A stretch of DNA of 64,000 bases. Source: Camarhynchus parvulus (lineage: Eukaryota; Chordata; Aves; Passeriformes; Thraupidae). The first letter of the stretch is position 1. The number at the start of each line of letters is the position of its first letter. The stretch covers positions 12,920,501 to 12,984,500 of the forward strand of contig NC_044578.1 in the NCBI RefSeq assembly GCF_901933205.1, read 5' to 3'. The notes beneath the pieces were generated by a model that had not been told where the DNA came from, did no database searches, and saw nothing but the letters and a program-made list of their open reading frames with translations. This document shows positions 57,751 through 64,000 of this stretch, one piece after another. The position numbers were made by a program, and so were the translations under genes.

Positions 57751-60700
57751 ATTCCTCTGTCTAGGCTATATAGATGTTTATGTAGATTGCAGGCTCTGTG
57801 CCTTATTTATATGCTGCCACATGGAAAGTGGCAGACATCCAAGCAGTGACCCCATCAGTTTAAAGTTCCTATGAATCAAACATCTGTTCTGTGTTTGTGA
57901 ATTTGTTTGTTTGTTTACTTAAGATCACTGAGCATTGGCCTTGCACACGCTTACCCTAACAGAGCAGATAGGTTGTTGGGGTTTACTTTTAATTATAGTA
58001 GATTGCAGACTCTTTTATTCTTGTTTTCCTTGTGCTGTTAGCAATTAACATGCTCATTTGCCTCCAAGCTGGTGAGACCACTGGTCTCTTGGCCAACTCT
58101 ATGAAAGCCTAGCTGGGCACAAGGGTCCTGCAGCAATGTGCAGGTTTAGTGCTCCCAAACTGCAAACACTTGGCCTGTTCCTCTACTGCCCAGCAGGTTG
58201 TAAAGTATTGTCACTGATATAAAGTGAGTGAAAAGCACAAATTCAGTGATACACATGCAGAATCTCCCAGCACAGCAGCACCGGTGTTTGCACTGTTACT
58301 GTAGCTTAGCAGGGGAGGCACAGGTCAGCAGAGGTGTGTTAGGTGTGCTGGGGACAGAGCAAAGCCAGAGGCGTTCACTGCTCAGTCTCAGCCTTTCTGT
58401 AGCTGTGGTGTCACCGGGTCTGTTTTCCACGCTGAAAGAATGCTGAAGCCATTCCAGTGCTTCTTTCCTGAATCCTTGCAGCTAAAAGCCTAAGCAGGGG
58501 ATTGTCATGTGAAAATGGTATAAGAAGCTTTCAGAAATTCCATATAAATAATGTCATATGGCTGGAACTTTTCAGAACAAAAGAGCTAAAGATCAAGCAA
58601 ATTGTTTTAGCTAGAATTCTGATTGCATATGTCTACCTTAGAGCAGCAGCCAGGAGTGCAGGCAGGATCTGTGTGCTCATAAAGTGGGAATGGAACTAAG
58701 AATAGAGCTGGAAAGCAATTCTCTGACCTGCTGGTCTTCAATGTGGTCTTCTTAAATCTTCAGGATAAATTCCAAGGAGTCCACTAAATTTATGGGAATG
58801 AAGAAGGCATAGAATTAATGAACGAAGTCAGGTCTAGTAAAGGAGGTACATTTTTACTAAATGTTATGAAGCTGTACCTATTCACAAAACTTTGAATTTT
58901 AACACAGTAAATCACCTTGTATACTCCTACATTAATCCATTATTTTCTACAGCATTTATAGTCACAAATGCTTTTCTCCTCTGAAGCAGTTCTACTACGT
59001 TGCTTTGAATGTGATCCTTTTGTATAGGCTGGCTAAAATCACATTTGTTTGTTTTCCTAGTGCTGTATCGCATTGCAAGCCCTTATTTAATTTGCTGTTC
59101 ACTACTAGTCCTCAGTCTTTCTTTTTTTTTAATGCTTTCCAAACACTATCTTCCTTCCATAGTATATTTGTGTTTGAGATTATTTCTCTTAAGTATTTGA
59201 ATTTTGAGAATTCATTACTGAGGATTGTTTTGTCGTGTTTTTCAGATCTGTTCCCCAGCTCTCATAAACTCTCTAAGTCTCTGTCATTTAAATAAAGTTT
59301 CGTAAGCAAATAATGTGCAATTAATTTGCATTCCACCCCCTCTTTAATTTATTTATGAGTAAAAAAGAGGAAGATGCAAGCAGGTTTCAGTGGGAAAAAA
59401 GGGGAAAATGTTACAAATGGAATTCACACCAGTGATCACAGTATTTCACTGGGTACCTCAAATTCATACAAATGTGAATATGAATGTCAAAAGTTAGCAT
59501 TATACCTTCATACATCCTCTGACATATCATTTATATTGAAATAAACATCCGTTCTTTGTTGGCTGGAATATAACACAAAAATAAGAATATCTTATGTCTT
59601 TTGAATCTGTGCATTTGGGTTTTTTGTAATGTTCAGGAACACATAGAGCAAAATGATAACATCATTCCCATTCCATGGAACAATACCAGCCTCTTGCTTC
59701 TTTTCAGGACAGAGCCATGTATTAAATTAGTGACTGTATTAGTTGTGCACCAGGTTAGAATGAAGCTTCAATGGCATCATGATGTTTCCTTAAGCAGTGG
59801 GTTTTTTTCTAAGAGCATAATCTCTGAGATTCCCTCTGGACCTGCCTCCATACACAAACACACTTTAATAAGTGGGACCTCTGACGGGGTCATCAAGACC
59901 AAAATGAATGACAACAAAAAAAAATCTTCGGTCCTGCTCTTATTTAGTTAGTGACCCAACCTTACCCTTTAAATATAGTAGGATCAACATACTGGGCCAT
60001 GACCTCAAAGAGCTGTCATGTCACTTTTACTCTGCTTTTCTTTTAAAATGTTATGTAAGTTGGGGAACTCAGCTGCAATGTGTGCTGTATCAAATATCTA
60101 GATTTATTTCTCTGGATTAAGAGAAATATCTGTGGAAAGGGTGCATTTAATTATTCGCAGATTTATTTTGGTATTTTAGGTTTGAAATGGCAAAACAGAA
60201 AAATAAAAGTGTCACCAGTAAATTTTTAGCAACTGAAAGTGATCACTTTGGTAGTATATTCAGTAGTTCTGTTGAAATCCTTATCTATTCCTTATCACTG
60301 CTCTTCCAAACCATCTCAGGTTGGTTCATGCTTGAACAAGTCTTTGACTAAACAAGAGTTATTGTAACAGGATTGCCAAAGTAATTTTCCCCAAGCTCTC
60401 AATTTTTTTATTATTTGAATCTTAATGTGTTTCACTGTTAATTTCAGGCAGGGTTATAACTTTGTTTTTGTGTCAGAGATGTGTTTTGTTTGTCACTGGG
60501 ATTTTTTACACTGGTCTGGGGTTCAAACACAAAGGCAAAACGCTTCTTTTTGCATCCTTAATCCCCTCCAAGTCCTGTGTCTCTGGTCACCTAGCAATTA
60601 ACTTGATCACATCCAGACATAAATATGTCACAAACAAAACATTACGTGATTGTTTGATGTAGTTACAGTTTATGATGGAAACAGTTTCTTCTTTACTAAA

Positions 60701-61080
60701 TCTGCAAAGGTAACTTCTGAGCTAAAAGCTCACAATTGTCCCATCTTGCTTCAGAATGACTGGATATTAATTTTAATTTTACTGATATACAGGAGCAATA
60801 GGCAGGAACAGCATTGGTAACATGAGCAATGTTTGAGTTGTTGTTTTAATGTTAACTGACTTTTCAAGGATAAAGGCGGAATTCCAGATGTGGAATAATA
60901 CATTTCAATTAATCTTCTTTTTAAAAGTGACACTTGAGTGTAGACATTTATTCTTTTATTTTATCAACACATGGCATGGGTTTGAAAACATAAACATTGC
61001 TCTCTAACCAAAGCCAAGCACCTGAATAGAAACAAAGCATCAAATAGAAATTTTTCCCTAGCACAGTTAATTTTTAATAA
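57751..61080. other. Mostly AT-rich DNA with a GC-elevated segment at 58050-58450
   Basis: The 58050-58450 segment is richer in GC and holds a 72-codon frame (58228-58446) without recognisable homology. A (TTTG)n patch lies at about 57903-57916. The remaining frames, including the 116-codon one at 59601-59951, have no recognised domain. Confidence 0.45.
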
Positions 61081-61132
61081 TTTGACTACTACTAGTAATA
61101 GCAATGATAATAGTAGTAGCATTAATAATAAT
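61081..61132. repeat. Degenerate trinucleotide patch with inverted arms
   Basis: CTACTACTAGTAATAGCAATG is followed by ATAATAGTAGTAGCATTAATAATAAT. The CTACTACTA and TAGTAGTAG portions are complementary and could pair around about 15 bases. It is probably a decayed (TAA/TAG)n microsatellite. Confidence 0.6.
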
Positions 61133-62273
61133 CCTAAGAGCACTTTAAAGCTGTTATTCTGATACTATGACCACTGTCACAGGCCTGGTACACATTAGGA
61201 AAGCAGACTGTAGCACAAAATATATCCAAAGGATGGGACAGAATGACCCAACCTAAACACACAATAAGAATGCAGGACCACCTGCATTTTATTTCCAGGA
61301 AAGGCAGCGGGACCTAGCAGAACACTTTATTTCAGAATTTTCCCCCAATACCTTTCTCAACCAAAGCCCGAATACAAGGTAAGAAAAGGCAGCAATTACC
61401 TCCATTATATAGCACAGAGTCTTAAGGAAACCTAGCTTTCTGTGCTGAAAAAGGAAAGGCAGCAGACCAGAATAGAGCCAGGGCATGGTGTGTGATGATT
61501 TGTAGCGCTGCATGGGAGTGGTGATGGCTGTTGCTTTCCACAGTGGATGTGAAAGGCCAAGTGACATTTGCATCTCATAAAATAAACCAAATCAGGCAGA
61601 AATGTAGTTTGAAAGTTCTCAGTTTGATTTTGGAACAATATGGTATTTCATCAGTTTTTGCATAGGAACATTTTGATTCTGTAAACTGGAAGTCATCATG
61701 GCAGACCTCAGTGAAAGACTGAACAAAGTTTAGAACATATAATTTCTTCCTTAGCAAAAAGTTATTATTTTCTCTCATAGCTAGATTTTCCCATAGAGTT
61801 TGGAGTAATTTCTATTCCAAATTTTGTCCTGTTCTGCTTTTTGAAGGGTCTTTTTTAGCAATACATTTAAAAAGGTTGGTTTTTTTAAAATGCCATGAAA
61901 ATTTGCATGAAGTGTAGTAAGAATGGTTAGCTATTTTACTGGAAATAAAATTATGGCTATATTTTTTTGAATATGAAGAATAAATTGCCTTCACATTTAG
62001 AAGCAATGTTGATGCATGCTGTATTTATCCTGCCTTTGGCAGTGAGAAAGTCTAGTTCTGTTTTTCACAATATTTTGCAGTCATCTGTAGATCATCCAAC
62101 CCACTTCAAAAATGTCCATGGACTATCTTGTCTCCAGCTCTTATTCCCCATCTGGGGAAGAAGGGCAGTAAATAAAGTACTTTAAATTTAGAGTAAAATA
62201 TACTTTATTATTTAAAATCTGTATCTTAATTTCACTGGAATAATTACAAACATGGATTCCCAGCTGTGTCTGC
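61133..62273. other. Unique DNA, no gene seen
   Basis: Overlapping minus-strand frames at 61289-61778 are in different frames and unrecognised. No repeat family is visible. Confidence 0.5.
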
Positions 62274-62406
62274 CAGCAGTGGGAAGCCAGCCCCCGATTC
62301 TGCCTGCCTGCAGGTATTGACAGCAGTCAGGAGCCAGGCTTTGGCTCTGCCTGCCGGGAGGCATTTGATAACAACTGGGAGGCAGCTCCTGCTGGCTGGC
62401 ACAGGC
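62274..62406 (+). repeat. Degenerate 47-50 bp tandem repeat
   Basis: Unit 1 (62274-62320) and unit 2 (62321-62370) share CAGCAGT, then AGCCAG, then TCTGCCTGCC, then AGG.ATT in the same order and spacing. A third, more diverged unit (about 62371-62406) keeps TGGGAGGCAG and CTGGC. The block is much richer in GC than its flanks and immediately precedes a CR1 3' tail. Confidence 0.6.
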
Positions 62407-62449
62407 AGCAGTCCTGCAGCTCACCACTGGTCTGCAGGCTGTCGAGTTG

Positions 62450-62515
62450 TGTGGATCAGATTAACCTCCAGAGGTCCTTTCCAGTACTGTTTTCTAAAAT
62501 AGGATGATATGACTT
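62450..62515 (+). mobile_element. CR1 3' tail fragment
   Basis: GTGGATCAGATTAACCTCC followed by AGAGGTCCTTTCCAGTACTG and AATAGGATGATATGA closely follows the CR1 3'-terminal pattern (GGATCAGATGACCTCC..AGGTCCCTTCCAACCT..ATTCTATGA). It is a 5'-truncated, old copy in the plus orientation. The tandem block just upstream may belong to the same insertion. Confidence 0.7.
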
Positions 62516-64000
62516 GCAATAAATTTCAGGGATGTCAACAGGATTTTAGAAGAGCCTTTGTTTTGGAAGATGCTAATGAGCTCTGCTGATAGATTATCCT
62601 GCTAGAGTGAAGAGAATTAATTTATTATGTCAACTAGAGACTTTTTAGAAAACTTGTATAAAATTCAAATCACTGCAGATTATCTTCCACTAGTGTCCTG
62701 AGAAAGGACTAACTGTTGTCTGAGAGCCTCTCACAATGACTACACAAAACTCTATCCATGCCCACCTCCATCATAAAATACAACACTGCACCAGATCACT
62801 GGTGATGTAATGGCTCACAAAGGCCTATTCAGTAGCTCAGCAACTGGCATTAACTTCACAGAGTCAAGCAGAGCTGAAGTGTGAGAGGGTGGCAGGGGCA
62901 ATGCAGGTGCTCCAGCTCTGCTCCCTGTTCCATCTGCCGTAGGTTTTGTCTTGGACCTGTGACACCAAGAGGTGGCAGGAGGACAACTTGAATTCAGTGA
63001 ATGTCCTGCTTTGGTAAAGCTGATAAAAGGCACGTTTGCACTCAGTATCCTGAAACATATAGATATGAATCCAAGGGGTTTTTAATTCTGATTACTGTAT
63101 GTTGGACTTTAAAGAACAGACATTCTGGACTGAGGGTACAGTGTTGTTTTTCCTTATTTTCTGAATCTTTCTGACAATCAGTAATAATTTTCCTCCCAAT
63201 TACCAGCTGCCTCTTTTCCTCATGCAAATGTCCTGCCAAAGCTGACACAGTTGAGATAACTGGACTAAAAGTTCTTCTCTAGTTTCAAGACAGCTAATAA
63301 GTCTAATTTTTCAGAATGTGGTAAGAGAATAATAAAAAATTGTTTCCAATTTCCAATGTTTGTTTCCAGCTCTTTAAGTTTATTAGTGGTGTATCTGACT
63401 TAAAAGGCACTGAAGGGTCAGGATTTGTTGCACAGGATATGTGGCTCTCAGCAGTTGAAAGTCAGTATAATCTGGTACTTCTTGAGTTATGACTGAAATA
63501 TTGTCTTCTAATAGTGGCAAGTAGCAGATAACAGATTTTATATAATCATATTTCAAAATGAGAGGATAATAAACAGCAGTATTTGAAAGCAGGAATTATG
63601 AGGCAAGATGGACTACTACCCTTTTCCAAGAAGTTGGTGAAACAGTTCCCAGTGATGACATTTGTTGGCAATTGCTCCTGGTATCACTGACTGGGCCAAA
63701 TAGACAGCATCTCTTACTGCAAGGTAAAAGCCATAAATGGCAGAAAGATTTCCATCTTGTAATAACTCTATACCTCAGTCAAACCCAAAAGCATAAAACT
63801 GAGGCTGTAATATTGCAGTAATGCTTTAGTTTTCTGTTAGCTTGGACTAAAGAATGCTGCTACACAGTATAAAGTTGTACCTACACCTCTCATAAAAATA
63901 GTCAACCATTTCTAAACTCCTGTTTTAATAAGGTTGAGCAATTTTAAGGATCAGACTATAAAACTAGTGCTCCCTGAGGATTTGTATGGATAAGAGATTT
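62516..64000. other. Unique DNA to window end, no gene seen
   Basis: GC is moderately raised at 62830-63010, where three minus-strand frames overlap. None is recognisable. The rest is AT-rich with no repeat family I can identify. Confidence 0.5.

Noticed and set aside
1..64000. CRISPR array, operons, prokaryotic mobile elements or endogenous retroviruses
   Set aside because: No regularly spaced repeats, no dense coding, no recognisable LTR pair or retroviral domains were seen on either strand.

Overview
This looks like a 64 kb piece of AT-rich amniote nuclear DNA, most likely from a bird. The only recognisable LINE sequence is decayed CR1 (about 34700-35215 on the minus strand, about 40845-43020 on the plus strand, and a 3' tail near 62450-62515). 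I see no Alu, B1 or L1 sequence. Long T/G-rich low-complexity tracts (near 1.8, 2.1, 16.0, 21.9 and 51.0 kb) and relics of small palindromic repeats resembling ones I recall from turtle, crocodile and bird genomes fit the same picture. A non-avian sauropsid is not excluded.

I find no convincing protein-coding gene, rRNA or functional tRNA, and no CRISPR array or operon. The longer open frames are either microsatellite translations (32.2-32.7 kb), CR1 reverse-transcriptase debris (34.5-34.9 kb), or isolated 60-120 codon frames with no recognised homology. One minus-strand stretch at 20230-20402 has exon-like codon content and an acceptor-like site, and is listed at low confidence. The window reads as an intron or gene desert.

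Layout: 0-5.5 kb, AT-rich DNA with (TA)n, (TG)n and two T/G tracts. 5.5-6.4 kb, a CpG-retaining block that may be a conserved non-coding element. 6.6-16 kb, mostly unique DNA with two palindromic relics and an A23 tract at 10.35 kb. 16.0-16.24 kb, a large T/G tract containing TTTTGGGG units; its A/C counterpart is at 21.85-22.04 kb. 24.7-25.3 kb and 31.2-31.7 kb, further CNE-like blocks. 26.9 kb, a 20-bp-stem hairpin flanked by a direct repeat. 32.22-32.64 kb, 422 bp of uninterrupted polypurine built from three successive repeat units. 34.7-35.2 kb, CR1 relic. 36.1-37.0 kb, a tRNA-like B-box relic followed by the first copy of a dispersed element whose second copy is at 46.13-46.24 kb. 40.85-43.02 kb, a CR1 relic of about 2.2 kb. 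44.4-50.2 kb, several CNE-like blocks. 50.5 kb, a palindromic relic with recognisable terminal inverted repeats. 51-64 kb, mostly unique AT-rich DNA with a degenerate 47-50 bp tandem repeat next to a CR1 3' tail at 62.3-62.5 kb.

No system of cooperating genes is visible. The observations most worth following are the 36.9/46.2 kb element pair, the 20.2-20.4 kb candidate exon, the 26.9 kb hairpin and the CpG-retaining blocks. CNE calls rest on base composition and motif content only, since no alignment was possible.
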